A DNA stretch of 64,000 nt from CAYQUC01 sp964420605 (lineage in GTDB: Bacteria > Pseudomonadota > Gammaproteobacteria > UBA6429 > Thiohalophilaceae), in assembly GCA_964420605.1 (NCBI GenBank), contig CAYQUC010000002.1, positions 45,940 to 109,939 on the forward strand. Reading direction: 5' to 3'. This document shows, piece after piece, positions 19,040-28,221 of the stretch. Within the stretch, counting starts at the first letter, position 1. Every line of letters starts with the position of its first letter. Both the position numbers and the translations under genes were made by a program. The notes below the pieces were generated by a model. The model was given only the letters and a program-made list of their open reading frames with translations, was not told where the DNA came from and did not search any database.

Positions 19040-20338
19040 TTATTTGGTTTGAGCTAATGCCAAATTTAATTCTTTTAGTATTTTTTGTTGATTGGTCAAT
19101 GCCGCGATGATTTCGGTAATTCGTTTATTGTTGAAATCTTTTATCGAACGGAGTTGGCGTAAGAATGAACGAAAGTAGATAGCACGGTTATTATAAACGG
19201 ATACTATTTTAGCGGAATATTTTTTAGAATTAGTTAGTGATCTTATAATCATATTTTTGGTTTTGTTGCGACGATTTGTTGCATCGTTACCAAGTCGGAC
19301 GATAAATTTATTGAGTCCTTTCATACTATTTAATGTTACTTTTAATTTTTGTTGTTGCTTACCATAATTAGCTACAATAGTTGAAATTTTATTTTTATGG
19401 GCTAATTGTTGGTTTATTAAAGCTTGTTTTTGTTGTTTTTTTAGCATCGCTACTTTATTGGCTAAATCACGACTGTATTGTATTTTGAGTAATGATTGTT
19501 GTTTTGTCATAGCTTGTGAATATTTAGCCTTTGATTGTTTAATCGTTTGTTTCTTTATTTTTTTAATATTGCTCTTATGTTTATTTGTTAGCATCATGTT
19601 GTTTTTTTCTTGTCTTTTTAATGTAGCCTCAAGCGATATAATTTTATCAGTTAACTGCAGTTCTAATTTTGTTAATTCTCTGTTTCTGCCTAGCCAAATG
19701 GTAATAAACGCGCCTTTTTCAATTTCGACATTAGGCGGTGGATCTTGTTTTACTACTTTATTAATGTTGGTTTCAGAAACAATGGTTTTAAAATTATTCG
19801 TTTCATCGAACCCAAGTTGATTTTTAGATATAGCCATAATGGCCTTGTTAAACGTCATGTTGGTTAAATCGGGTACAAGGATTTTAGGTTGAATTAAAAA
19901 CCAGCTTGTTATTGCTGCACTGAATAATAAGGCCGCAGCAATTGCTGTTGGTACACACCAGGAGCATTTTTTTTCAATAATAGATTCTGGAATATTTTTT
20001 TGGGCTACATTAAAATAAACTGCATGGCTGTCAGAAAAACGTTCACCAGGACTGTTAGTGTCAAATATTCTAAGGCGATAACTGTAATTACCCGATACAC
20101 TGTCTTCTGGTACTGCAATTTTAACCGAAATTTGTGCGATGGTGCCGACCTCAAGTTTGTAACTTGGAACATTGGTAACGGTTAACCAAGTTTCTTGGGT
20201 TGGAGCGTTCTGTAGAATTTGGCAACCGATTTTTAAGCTGGTATTGCTAGTATTTTTAATATTAAAAACATGTTCTGCTTTACCGTCACCAGAACAATTG
20301 ACACTATTTTTAACTTCATTAATTGTTACTAAATTCAT
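19040..20338 (-). CDS. Membrane-anchored PASTA protein with long coiled coil
   Basis: About 432 residues in four parts. An N-terminal beta-sandwich-like domain (about 1-120; motifs HVFNIKN, VSVKIAVP-like and SPGERFSDSHAVYF) is followed by one membrane helix (about 128-153), one PASTA domain (about 155-220; VPDLTNMTFNKA to PPNVEIEKGAFITIWLG), and a long Lys/Gln-rich coiled coil to the end. With N-terminus inside, the PASTA and coiled coil would lie in the periplasm, where PASTA domains bind peptidoglycan fragments (family knowledge). I chose the ATG at 20338, which has an AGGGA site and matches the paralogue; an in-frame TTG lies three codons upstream. Encoded directly behind the CIS baseplate genes, so a role as envelope anchor is inferred. 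Confidence 0.7.
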   Translation of the reverse strand: MNLVTINEVKNSVNCSGDGKAEHVFNIKNTSNTSLKIGCQILQNAPTQETWLTVTNVPSYKLEVGTIAQISVKIAVPEDSVSGNYSYRLRIFDTNSPGERFSDSHAVYFNVAQKNIPESIIEKKCSWCVPTAIAAALLFSAAITSWFLIQPKILVPDLTNMTFNKAIMAISKNQLGFDETNNFKTIVSETNINKVVKQDPPPNVEIEKGAFITIWLGRNRELTKLELQLTDKIISLEATLKRQEKNNMMLTNKHKSNIKKIKKQTIKQSKAKYSQAMTKQQSLLKIQYSRDLANKVAMLKKQQKQALINQQLAHKNKISTIVANYGKQQQKLKVTLNSMKGLNKFIVRLGNDATNRRNKTKNMIIRSLTNSKKYSAKIVSVYNNRAIYFRSFLRQLRSIKDFNNKRITEIIAALTNQQKILKELNLALAQTK

Positions 20339-20374
20339 GGTTTTCAATCCCTAGTTAGTGTGAACATTTTTAAC

Positions 20375-21100
20375 CTAGGTATCGGTTTCTCCAAATGAAA
20401 CATTAATAGTTTTTTGTGTTGTGCAGCCTGTGCACTTTAAAATTAATTGTCCACCGGCTTCAAAAATAGGAATTTTATAAGGTATTTTTGCGCGACAAAC
20501 TGCTGGGCCCGAACTAGAGTCGCTATCGCTGGGTTTGTAAGTTATTGCTAGAGTTGCTGCGGGTATTTTATTTCGTCTTCTCCTGTTGTTAATGTTAGCT
20601 TGTTTTTTGGCTTTAAGATTGCTTCGGTTTTTTTTAACCGATAGAGCTTGAAAATTCATGGAGTAGAGCGTGGTATTAAATTGAGGTTTTAAACCACGGT
20701 TGGTTGGTTTTTCACTTTCACCGCAAGGACGAAAAACACTAATGCTCTCTTGTACCGATATGATGAGTTCTTGCATGTCCGCTTTTTTTTGTTTAGTCAG
20801 TAAAATTTTGCACTCTGATGCTATGGACAGCAGATAATTTTGAGTGCCGGTCTTGGGGTTTTTTTTATTATTGTCCAGTATTTTGCATAAAGTGGGTTTA
20901 ATGCGCTTTTTGTTTAACTTATCATTAAAACCTGAAAACAAGTCTTGCATACGACCCACCCATTTATTTTTATCCATATCAAAACTGTTGGCATCGTTAT
21001 TATCGCTGTCATCGCTCTTAGTAAGGTTGGTGGTTACGCCACCAATGTAGATAACAGCTAATACAACAAGAGCTATAATGGTCACTTTTTTGCTGTCCAT
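20375..21100 (-). CDS. Single-pass membrane protein between the PASTA genes
   Basis: A 241-residue protein with an N-terminal signal-anchor (VTIIALVVLAVIYIGGV), an Asp/Asn-rich linker and a helical, lysine-rich middle. The C-terminal part has several cysteines (FRPCGESEK, AVCRAKIPYK, ILKCTGCTT) and looks beta-rich. I do not recognise the family. It sits between the two PASTA genes with 12-36 base gaps, so all three should be co-expressed and may form one envelope complex with the contractile particle. Confidence 0.6.
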   Translation of the reverse strand: MDSKKVTIIALVVLAVIYIGGVTTNLTKSDDSDNNDANSFDMDKNKWVGRMQDLFSGFNDKLNKKRIKPTLCKILDNNKKNPKTGTQNYLLSIASECKILLTKQKKADMQELIISVQESISVFRPCGESEKPTNRGLKPQFNTTLYSMNFQALSVKKNRSNLKAKKQANINNRRRRNKIPAATLAITYKPSDSDSSSGPAVCRAKIPYKIPIFEAGGQLILKCTGCTTQKTINVSFGETDT

Positions 21101-21112
21101 TTTCGTGATGTC

Positions 21113-21958
21113 CTATTTAGGCTGCGTTCTTATATTTATATTTTTATTTTTTGAACTTTTAGTTTTATATAAAATGGAACCATTAATTTTTTTCGGAATG
21201 TATCGGTTAACTTTAATGTTAGAGGTAGCATTAATTATCCTAATCTGTGCTTTCGTTAGGACTGGAATAATTTTTTTCGGTTTAGTCCCTTTTTTCACTT
21301 TGGCTATTCCTATCACCAATGTTATTGCTGTGCCTTCTTCTACTTCGGTTTCAGCAGCCGGTTTTTGTGTAATAACTTTATTAATATTAGCATTGTCTTG
21401 TTTTACTTTACGATTTTTATCATCTTCAAATTTTAATTTACTGGTTGCTATTTTTACGACAGCATCGCCGTAGGTCATGCCGGTAAGCTTGGGTACGACT
21501 ATTTTACCGGGAATTAGCAGCCAGACAGTAATACCGGCGACCACTAAAACCGCAGCCGCAACGGCGGCGGGAATACACCAAGAACATTTTTTAGTTGGTT
21601 TTTCTACAGCTGCTTGGTTTTCTGGAACGGTGAAATACACCGCGTCACCTTCAGAAAATCGTTCACCGGGACTTTTAGGGTCAAATATTCGCAGACGGTA
21701 ACTGTAGTCATCAGGTTTGCAATCACTGGGTACTGCAATTTTAACCGAGATTTGTGTAATGGCATCGATATCGAGGTTTGACGATGGAACTCCTTCGATG
21801 GTTAGCCACTCATCTTTTGTGGGGCTTTTCGAGACGATTTGAGCGCCAATTTTGAAACTGCCATCGGTTATATTTTTAATGTTGAATACATGCTCGGCGG
21901 TGCCTTCTTTAGAACACGTTACTGAATTTTGCACTTCGCTTATCGTTACAATACTCAT
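21113..21958 (-). CDS. Membrane-anchored PASTA protein, short form
   Basis: A 281-residue protein: N-terminal beta domain (about 1-110, ending SPGERFSEGDAVYFTVP), membrane helix (about 127-150, IPAAVAAAVLVVAGITVWLL), one PASTA domain (about 153-216, VPKLTGMTYGDAVVKIA to EVEEGTAITLVIG) and a basic tail. AGAGGAG precedes the ATG. It is a clear paralogue of 19040-20338 but lacks its coiled coil. It follows the tail protein I gene by 40 bases in the same direction. Inferred role: hold the contractile machine to the inner membrane and cell wall. Confidence 0.72.
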   Translation of the reverse strand: MSIVTISEVQNSVTCSKEGTAEHVFNIKNITDGSFKIGAQIVSKSPTKDEWLTIEGVPSSNLDIDAITQISVKIAVPSDCKPDDYSYRLRIFDPKSPGERFSEGDAVYFTVPENQAAVEKPTKKCSWCIPAAVAAAVLVVAGITVWLLIPGKIVVPKLTGMTYGDAVVKIATSKLKFEDDKNRKVKQDNANINKVITQKPAAETEVEEGTAITLVIGIAKVKKGTKPKKIIPVLTKAQIRIINATSNIKVNRYIPKKINGSILYKTKSSKNKNINIRTQPK

Positions 21959-21998
21959 GGTTATACTCCTCTAGATATTGAATCTAATAATATAAAAT

Positions 21999-22547
21999 TC
22001 ACGAATCAAAATACAATTCGGAAGTTACGTATGCTGGTTTTTCTTGATGAATGATTAATTCTATCAAGGCTTTATGGTGTTGGCTTTCGGTTGGTGCAAT
22101 CACCTGGATGTGAAATGCACACGGTTTATTGTCACTACCTTTAATATTTTCTTTGGTTTTAAAGCCTTTAATTCCAGTTGCGGTTTCCAAACAACAAATT
22201 AAACCTTCGGCTGTGCCGCGCCATTGTGAAATGTAGGCCGCAGCATTCATTAATTCACGTAAGCGGCCATTACCGCTAGAAATAGGATCCATTGCGTGTT
22301 GCACGTCTTCGGGTTGGTCTAAATAAGCTGGAAAAAATCGATCAAGATCCAACCACTGTGCGAGATAAGGCACAAATTTGTCTGGGGTACTGTAGGCATT
22401 AAAGATAACTTCGATATTTTCCAGTACATTTTCTGCGGGTTCGTGTAACTTTTCCATGACCGCAAGTAGACCGTCCAACGGACTATTGGGAGTAATAGTC
22501 ATTTGAAAATTTTGTGGTAATAGTTTTTTTATTTTTTCAGACTTCAT
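21999..22547 (-). CDS. Phage tail protein I-like baseplate component
   Basis: About 182 residues matching the 'phage tail protein' family of contractile injection systems (TIGR02242/P2 gpI-like). Visible features are an N-terminal helix region, the pattern YLAQWLDLDRF, RLRELMNAAAYISQWRGT and a C-terminal PAYVTSELYF. The ATG at 22547 overlaps the last 11 bases of the baseplate J gene, a typical translational coupling; the frame is open further but those residues would lie inside the J gene. In the particle it links the wedge to the central spike region. Confidence 0.8.
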   Translation of the reverse strand: MKSEKIKKLLPQNFQMTITPNSPLDGLLAVMEKLHEPAENVLENIEVIFNAYSTPDKFVPYLAQWLDLDRFFPAYLDQPEDVQHAMDPISSGNGRLRELMNAAAYISQWRGTAEGLICCLETATGIKGFKTKENIKGSDNKPCAFHIQVIAPTESQHHKALIELIIHQEKPAYVTSELYFDS

Positions 22548-25137
22548 CTTCGTTAATAACCGTAATATCGTGTTGGTCAGAACAAAATAACCAGGTATTG
22601 GGTAATGTGACATTTTCGAGAAATTCTTTACTGGAGGTCAGTTCGTAGTCATCACCTAAATTAGCACTACGATAAACACCCTCAATGCCCGATACCAATA
22701 ATAAATCTGCATTCGGGCTAGTGACAACGGCATCGGTTGGCTGAAATAAACGCTCGCGTCCGCGTAGCGGTAAACCGCATTTAATATCGGGTGATTGCCA
22801 CTCAGGTTGTTCGTCATTTATATCCAAACGCAAGACTCCGGTGCGAAGTGAGGCGGCAAATACTTTTGAGCCTTGAAAGGCAAAATCTCGACAGCCACCG
22901 GCATCCCATCCGGTTTTAAAATTTAGCCATCCTTCAATATTTTTTTCAGCACCAGTTAGTCTAAAGCGATAGCCTGCGTTACCGGGATCGTTACCAATGG
23001 CAGCACTACCAGCCCATAAGTATCTATTGGCACCGTAGTGTTGGAATGCGATGACGCGAATTAATTTATTGCTCAGTCCAATATTGTCAAAGGTTTCATT
23101 TTTTCCAGCGTCATTGGACAGGTAAACACCTTTATCGTCGTCGCTAGCAACGGCAACACTGGTGCCACCCAATACATCCGTTGATACTGCCACGGAATAA
23201 AATCCCATAGTGGGTTTGGTCGCATCAACCAAAATTTGATGTGGTACAGCATCTTCATTAATAGCCAGTTCATACAAACCTTTTTCGGTGGCCAGTAATA
23301 ACACCGCGATGCCGTTGCGTTCTACCCACGCTAAATCGACAACATGAAAGGTGGTACGTAAGCCGACTTGCCAGGTTTCACCACAATCATGTGAGATGTG
23401 CAACGCAGATTCTGAGTTAGACTTTTCTATGTTGCTTGCTAGTGCAACCAAGCCGGGTTGTCCGGTCGCGGTGGCTTGTTTTGGAAATGCTTTTACGAGT
23501 ATTAATTTTTCTCCTGGAAACTTTCCAACCGACTCCCAGCCTTGTGCATCATTGGTTGAGCGAAATACGCTGTCGTTACTCACGGCATACCAGGTTTTTT
23601 CCTGAAAAGAGTCAGCACTAAGATCGGTAACGTTCTTATCGGGTGACTCATTTACGATTAAGCGAACTTTAGTTAAGGTTTTGACACCGGATTCTTCGCC
23701 GACAATTTTAAAAATATCCCAAGTTGATAATGACTTTCCAAATGGCCAGCCCTTGGCATCTGGTGCAACATTGATGGGGTTAATAATTTTCCATAAACGG
23801 TGTAAAACACGTTGTTTTACTTCTTCAGGTTTTTCTTCTCGATAAACAATTAAATTAAAAGATACATGAACTTGTTTTATTCGTGCCCAGTCAACCACGC
23901 AGGTGGTTCCCAATGGTTTACGTTTATCAAGAGCTTTTTGAATTTGATGTAAAGCATCAGTGGTTTGATAAGCTTGTAAGGTTTCTAAGGAAATTAATCC
24001 TTGTTGGCGTTGTTCTTCGGGTATATAGGGTACTAATAAAACACCTACCGTGCCGGGATCTGCATGGGACCATAACTTAGCTTTGGTAAAAGCGTGTGCT
24101 CGATTCACTGCACCGGAGCTGCGTTTGGCAAGAAGCTGAAAATCACGTGCAGTGACGGCTCGATGTAAGGAATGCAGTTCTTGCGGTCCTCGAGTGAGCG
24201 CGTTGTCTAAGGTCTCGGTATTACGTCCACCCGTTGCAGGACGCAGGTTAATTACTTCAACACCGGGTATCGCGTCTTTTAATACCGTTAGCAAATTGGC
24301 CATGACATTACCCGATGCGCCACCACCGCGGCAGTACCAAGCACGTATTTCTCTATCCTTAGCTGGAATTTCTGCCAAGGCTTCGGCTGTGTCGCTTAAT
24401 TCATTATTGTTTATCTTGGTGTAGATTGCGGGGGCAAAATTTATAGTCCCCGTGAGTCGATCGGCAATATAAACAAAGCGATCAGTATCCAAATTAGAAA
24501 AATTCTCTACTTCACGCCAAATTCTAAATATTTTATTTTTGTAGGTAACTACCGGTGTTGAGGTTTCGAGTTCATTTTTATTTTCTTCAACACCAATAAC
24601 CAAATCCAAGTCATCACCTGTGGCGGAAATTACCGGAGCGCGTTTGAGACTCATATATAAGCCTGGCGCACCCGTTGCTGTACCGAGTAACTCGGCATCA
24701 ATTAATTCACCATGTCGTGCCAACACGTTGACTTGTGTCTCACCACTGTCGATGGTGACTTTTTCTGTTGTGACAAATACTGGTGGCTTGGAGCCCGAAT
24801 CTGATCGACTGGTCGTAACACGGGTTCCTTTTGGAATTGTTGTGGCATTAGATCTGACTGGATCAACTGAAAATTGCAGCATAACACTGGCCGAAGCGGG
24901 TGTTATTAGTTTTGTCCCAATTAAGCTTAGGAAGTTGATGTAGTTTTTATTAGGAACCAAGTTTAAGCGGTACAGCATAATATCGGTTAGATACGCAAAC
25001 GCTTCTAACATTGTTGAGCCCGGATCGCCGGGGGATAAATCGGTCCATTCGGGGCACTGCTGTATTATTCTCTCACGTGCATCCTCTACAATTTCGTCAA
25101 ACCGTCGATCGTCAAGGTTGGGTGCTTTTAAAGTCAT
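22537..25137 (-). CDS. Baseplate J-like wedge protein fused to an Asp-box beta-propeller
   Basis: An 866-residue putative baseplate assembly protein (gp6/J-like, TIGR02243 type). N-terminal features are QCPEWTDLSPGDPGSTMLEA and AYLTDIMLYRLN; the J core includes PQELHSLHRAVTARDFQLLA, and the typical end of the J domain lies around 430-495. From about 512 to 850 a different region follows, with repeated sialidase/BNR-like units, including HISHDCGETWQ (a canonical Asp box) and degenerate YLSNDAGKN and YRSANLGDDY versions, suggesting a beta-propeller. J proteins form the baseplate wedges; the extra propeller may be displayed around the baseplate. The gene overlaps both neighbours. Confidence 0.85.
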   Translation of the reverse strand: MTLKAPNLDDRRFDEIVEDARERIIQQCPEWTDLSPGDPGSTMLEAFAYLTDIMLYRLNLVPNKNYINFLSLIGTKLITPASASVMLQFSVDPVRSNATTIPKGTRVTTSRSDSGSKPPVFVTTEKVTIDSGETQVNVLARHGELIDAELLGTATGAPGLYMSLKRAPVISATGDDLDLVIGVEENKNELETSTPVVTYKNKIFRIWREVENFSNLDTDRFVYIADRLTGTINFAPAIYTKINNNELSDTAEALAEIPAKDREIRAWYCRGGGASGNVMANLLTVLKDAIPGVEVINLRPATGGRNTETLDNALTRGPQELHSLHRAVTARDFQLLAKRSSGAVNRAHAFTKAKLWSHADPGTVGVLLVPYIPEEQRQQGLISLETLQAYQTTDALHQIQKALDKRKPLGTTCVVDWARIKQVHVSFNLIVYREEKPEEVKQRVLHRLWKIINPINVAPDAKGWPFGKSLSTWDIFKIVGEESGVKTLTKVRLIVNESPDKNVTDLSADSFQEKTWYAVSNDSVFRSTNDAQGWESVGKFPGEKLILVKAFPKQATATGQPGLVALASNIEKSNSESALHISHDCGETWQVGLRTTFHVVDLAWVERNGIAVLLLATEKGLYELAINEDAVPHQILVDATKPTMGFYSVAVSTDVLGGTSVAVASDDDKGVYLSNDAGKNETFDNIGLSNKLIRVIAFQHYGANRYLWAGSAAIGNDPGNAGYRFRLTGAEKNIEGWLNFKTGWDAGGCRDFAFQGSKVFAASLRTGVLRLDINDEQPEWQSPDIKCGLPLRGRERLFQPTDAVVTSPNADLLLVSGIEGVYRSANLGDDYELTSSKEFLENVTLPNTWLFCSDQHDITVINEDEV

Positions 25138-25583
25138 TGAAGTTCCTGTTCATTTAATGGCATAGAAAAATCGATACTGTCTGTCCGTGCTGTTTTTAGT
25201 ACTCGATACTCAAGAAAAATATCCATTCGGCCTGGATCCTCGTTATTGCTATTTGCATCAAGTGTTAATAGTTGAATTCGAGGCTCAAATAATTGCACTG
25301 CTTGTTTCACAAAATGAATAGCGAGGCCATGCGTGCTGGCATCATTGGGTGAAAACAATAGGCTTTGTAAATCACAGCCGTAATTGGGTCGCATCAATCG
25401 TTCACCGGGTCGGGTTGTTAATAATAATAAAATGGCTTGTCGCACGGAAGCATTACCATCAACCATTTCAATACCCCCAACATTGGATATGCGCACCCCA
25501 GTTTGATTGTCGCCAGTGAATGCTTCTTTAATATCAAAATTTGGGTGTACAAAACGCCATGCACGATAGTGGTTTGTTGTCAT
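25134..25583 (-). CDS. gp25-like baseplate protein (Pvc9/Afp9 type)
   Basis: A 149-residue protein of the GPW/gp25 family. Recognisable features are VRQAILLLLTTRPGERLMRP followed by NYGCDLQSLLFSP, which match the core in phage and injection-system gp25 proteins. It nucleates sheath assembly at the baseplate (family knowledge). Its ends overlap the PAAR-like gene and the J gene by 4 bases each, so it is translationally coupled in the CIS operon. Confidence 0.88.
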   Translation of the reverse strand: MTTNHYRAWRFVHPNFDIKEAFTGDNQTGVRISNVGGIEMVDGNASVRQAILLLLTTRPGERLMRPNYGCDLQSLLFSPNDASTHGLAIHFVKQAVQLFEPRIQLLTLDANSNNEDPGRMDIFLEYRVLKTARTDSIDFSMPLNEQELQ

Positions 25584-25921
25584 TGTGTTATTTCCACTAA
25601 ATTTTGCCCAGTCTTACGTACTTTGTATTTTACCGTGCCGGGTGGTGTGCCATTGGTTTTACCGGTGACAGTTTCAAGGCACACTTTGTTGCCATCAACA
25701 AATACAAAATCGGAATAGCCTTTTTCTACTTTTAAGGTTGCGGTACATGGTACGATACTGGGTCCAACGTTGGGGCAACCTGCAATGGGTCGACCTTGAG
25801 GATCATTGGCGACTAATATCTTTCGATTTTCGATTCGGACATAGGATTGAGACGTAGTTATGCCAACAATCCCGGTATCGTGGGTGCAATGCAGTACGGC
25901 ATCTTGGGTTAAAATTTTCAT
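25580..25921 (-). CDS. PAAR-like spike-tip protein
   Basis: A 113-residue protein of the PAAR-like type found next to injection-system spikes (Pvc10/Afp10 position). Features are an early AVLHCTHDTG with a Cys and His, then IAGCPNVGPSIVPCTATLKV and a beta-strand rich remainder; the Cys/His pattern suggests a metal-bound sharp tip. It lies directly after the VgrG-like spike gene without a gap, which supports a role as the cap of the spike. Confidence 0.7.
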   Translation of the reverse strand: MKILTQDAVLHCTHDTGIVGITTSQSYVRIENRKILVANDPQGRPIAGCPNVGPSIVPCTATLKVEKGYSDFVFVDGNKVCLETVTGKTNGTPPGTVKYKVRKTGQNLVEITQ

Positions 25922-27484
25922 TCAGGCTCGCTTAAAATTAATAGAGTTTGCGGCAATCGTGACATCTTTTCCGGGGGCTTCTAGAATTAGTTTGGTGGCA
26001 CTGTGCATCGTATATTGGTTGGCTGTCAATTCGAGGTAACTACCATTTTTATGAGCAACTTTAATTTCATCCGCGTGCATTTCAATTGTGCTGCCATCAC
26101 TATTTTCCAAGAGAACCGTTTGTTCTTGATCATCGAGTTTGACACGTTGGCCACCCGGAGTAACAAAGGTGTAACGTTTTATCGCACCACCTTCAACACC
26201 GGTGTCGGGTAATTGTTGTGTACCATAAAGCCCACCGAGCACAACTGATTGAGCAGGGTCTTCGTTAATCAATAAGATCAAAACGTTATCATCAACATCG
26301 GGTAGTGCGATAATGCCCTTGTTTGCTCCTGCCCCTGGAATAACAACGTCGAGCCAATCGGTTTCAATATCATCATAGGTTGGTAACACGGCACGAACGC
26401 GGCCTAGGTTTTCAGGATCATTGACCTGGCTAATAATGCCAAGGGTTGTTAATGTTGATTTGTTTTTAATCTGTGTTGCAGGTGGTGCTGTTTCTATTTC
26501 AGAAATATAGGCGTTGTTATGATTGATAGAATGTTTAACACTGGTCAGAACGTGTTGCCCTGATAATGGTGCGGCAACACCACTGAGTTCAATGCGTCTA
26601 CCGGGTTGTAGCTTGGTATTACCGTCTGCAATTGCCGATAGTGTTACTTCATTCGCGACATTACGATCCAATTCTGCTTGTGCGATTGCAACAGCTTGCG
26701 AATGATCTTGAATTACTTGATCAACAACAATGCGTTCGCCAGTACCACCAACGGTTGCTGCTGACACCGTAGCCGATATGTTTCGTCCCGAGCGTGCTTG
26801 ATTAACATTCTCAGCATACTGCTCACTTGACCATGGGTTCCAGCCTAAGGCGGTTACTGAGTCGCAAGCGGTATGGCTATTAATTTCAATATTCGCTTCA
26901 AGTAAGGATGAGCCCAGTAGCAGCGGAATTGTTTCGGAAAAACCCTGTAATGTGGTAACTTTTACCGTGTTATTTCGTGCTGTAAAATAGAGACCGTAGC
27001 GTTCTGATATTTCAGTTATAAATTCTAAATCCGATTGTCGAAATTGAACTAGTTTCTTATTCAGTGGTCCAGCCTCTTGGGCATCGATGTTCATACCAAT
27101 ATTGCCTAACATGGCACTAAATAATTCGGTCAGAGTTAATTCAATGTGAGCGGTGACTGGGTGTCGTTTACGCAGTCGGTGTAATAAATCATATGCGCGA
27201 ACGTGAATGCTACTACCGCCAGACGACTCATAACGGTAATTTACCGCGGTGACTTCACCGGTAAATAACAGTGCATCATTGACACTAATATCCAATTTAG
27301 TCCCTGGTTGCATGGTGCTGGCATCTGCAAGAGACTCGACTGGATTAAAAAAAGTTATTTCGCAAATAGTCGGCAACGATAATTGTTCATGGATTAAAAT
27401 ATCACCCAAGGACAGCGCTTGATCTTGCTCCATATTAGCGCCATCAATTTTAACAACAACCTTGGGCATGGTGACCATCGACAT
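25922..27484 (-). CDS. VgrG/gp27-gp5-like central spike protein (Pvc8/Afp8 type)
   Basis: A 520-residue spike. The N-terminal two thirds resemble gp27/phage protein D (LSLGDILIHEQLSLPTICEI and RQSDLEFITEISERYGLYF). An OB-fold follows with the hallmark GIISQVNDPENLGRVRAVLP and VVLGGLYG. A short C-terminal beta region (DGSTIEMHADEIKVAHKNG) forms the needle base. It trimerises at the bottom of the tube and carries the PAAR-like tip. ATG overlaps the previous stop as TAATG. No extra enzymatic domain is attached. Confidence 0.88.
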   Translation of the reverse strand: MSMVTMPKVVVKIDGANMEQDQALSLGDILIHEQLSLPTICEITFFNPVESLADASTMQPGTKLDISVNDALLFTGEVTAVNYRYESSGGSSIHVRAYDLLHRLRKRHPVTAHIELTLTELFSAMLGNIGMNIDAQEAGPLNKKLVQFRQSDLEFITEISERYGLYFTARNNTVKVTTLQGFSETIPLLLGSSLLEANIEINSHTACDSVTALGWNPWSSEQYAENVNQARSGRNISATVSAATVGGTGERIVVDQVIQDHSQAVAIAQAELDRNVANEVTLSAIADGNTKLQPGRRIELSGVAAPLSGQHVLTSVKHSINHNNAYISEIETAPPATQIKNKSTLTTLGIISQVNDPENLGRVRAVLPTYDDIETDWLDVVIPGAGANKGIIALPDVDDNVLILLINEDPAQSVVLGGLYGTQQLPDTGVEGGAIKRYTFVTPGGQRVKLDDQEQTVLLENSDGSTIEMHADEIKVAHKNGSYLELTANQYTMHSATKLILEAPGKDVTIAANSINFKRA

Positions 27485-28221
27485 TACGTATTGACTCCAA
27501 TATCAGAAACGGAAGGCAGATCAATAACTTTTCCGGGAGCAATATCAGCAGGGTTCGGGATATTATTTATGCTCGCCAACTCGCGCCAGAGTGATGGGTT
27601 ACCATAAAATCGTGACGCAATTGAATCAAGCCGTTCACTAGATTCACCGTCGCTGAGCACGGCATGGGCACCGTTAAGTACGCTGGACTCAGTGGCCGAG
27701 CCAGTGAATTGTTCAGAACCTAACACTGTGTTGGGTGCATTGGCTTTTATACTTGGGGTTTCGATAACACGTTGCATTTTAAGTCGTAACCACGAACGTT
27801 TTGGAACACCAGTTGCGCTAAAATATTCCAGCCGTTCCGCAATTGCCGTTACAACTCCTGGGATGTTCAAGGTTTTCCCCCAAAACAGTCGAAATAACGG
27901 GGGACGACCATACTGAGCCGTTTTTTTACTTGGCGCATTTTCCGATAACATCCAGATTGGATGTGTTAGTTCTCTAACATCATCGGTGTTAATAGATGAG
28001 CCAGGTAAGTTAACATCGAACAATAAATTTAATATTAAACTGGTACTGCCGCCACCGGAATAAAGCAGTTGGTCATCAAATAAATCAGCTCCAGTAACAA
28101 TGCCACCAGCGGATTGTCGTTCTGACACACCTGCGCGCCGGCGGATCACAAGATCTTCTGGATTTAATAAACAACCGATTCGTTGTTTATTGCTTTCAAT
28201 TAAAAATGCTACTCGCTCCAT
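27484..28221 (-). CDS. LysM-containing tube/baseplate adaptor (Pvc7/Afp7 type)
   Basis: A 245-residue protein. An N-terminal tail-family region (FLIESNKQRIGCLLNPEDLV) and a beta-rich middle are followed by a C-terminal LysM motif at about 190-238 (LDSIASRFYGNPSLWRELAS then NPADIAPGKVIDLP). In contractile systems such proteins join the tube to the baseplate hub, like gp53 (family knowledge). It overlaps the gene upstream by 13 bases and the spike gene by one. Confidence 0.82.
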   Translation of the reverse strand: MERVAFLIESNKQRIGCLLNPEDLVIRRRAGVSERQSAGGIVTGADLFDDQLLYSGGGSTSLILNLLFDVNLPGSSINTDDVRELTHPIWMLSENAPSKKTAQYGRPPLFRLFWGKTLNIPGVVTAIAERLEYFSATGVPKRSWLRLKMQRVIETPSIKANAPNTVLGSEQFTGSATESSVLNGAHAVLSDGESSERLDSIASRFYGNPSLWRELASINNIPNPADIAPGKVIDLPSVSDIGVNT

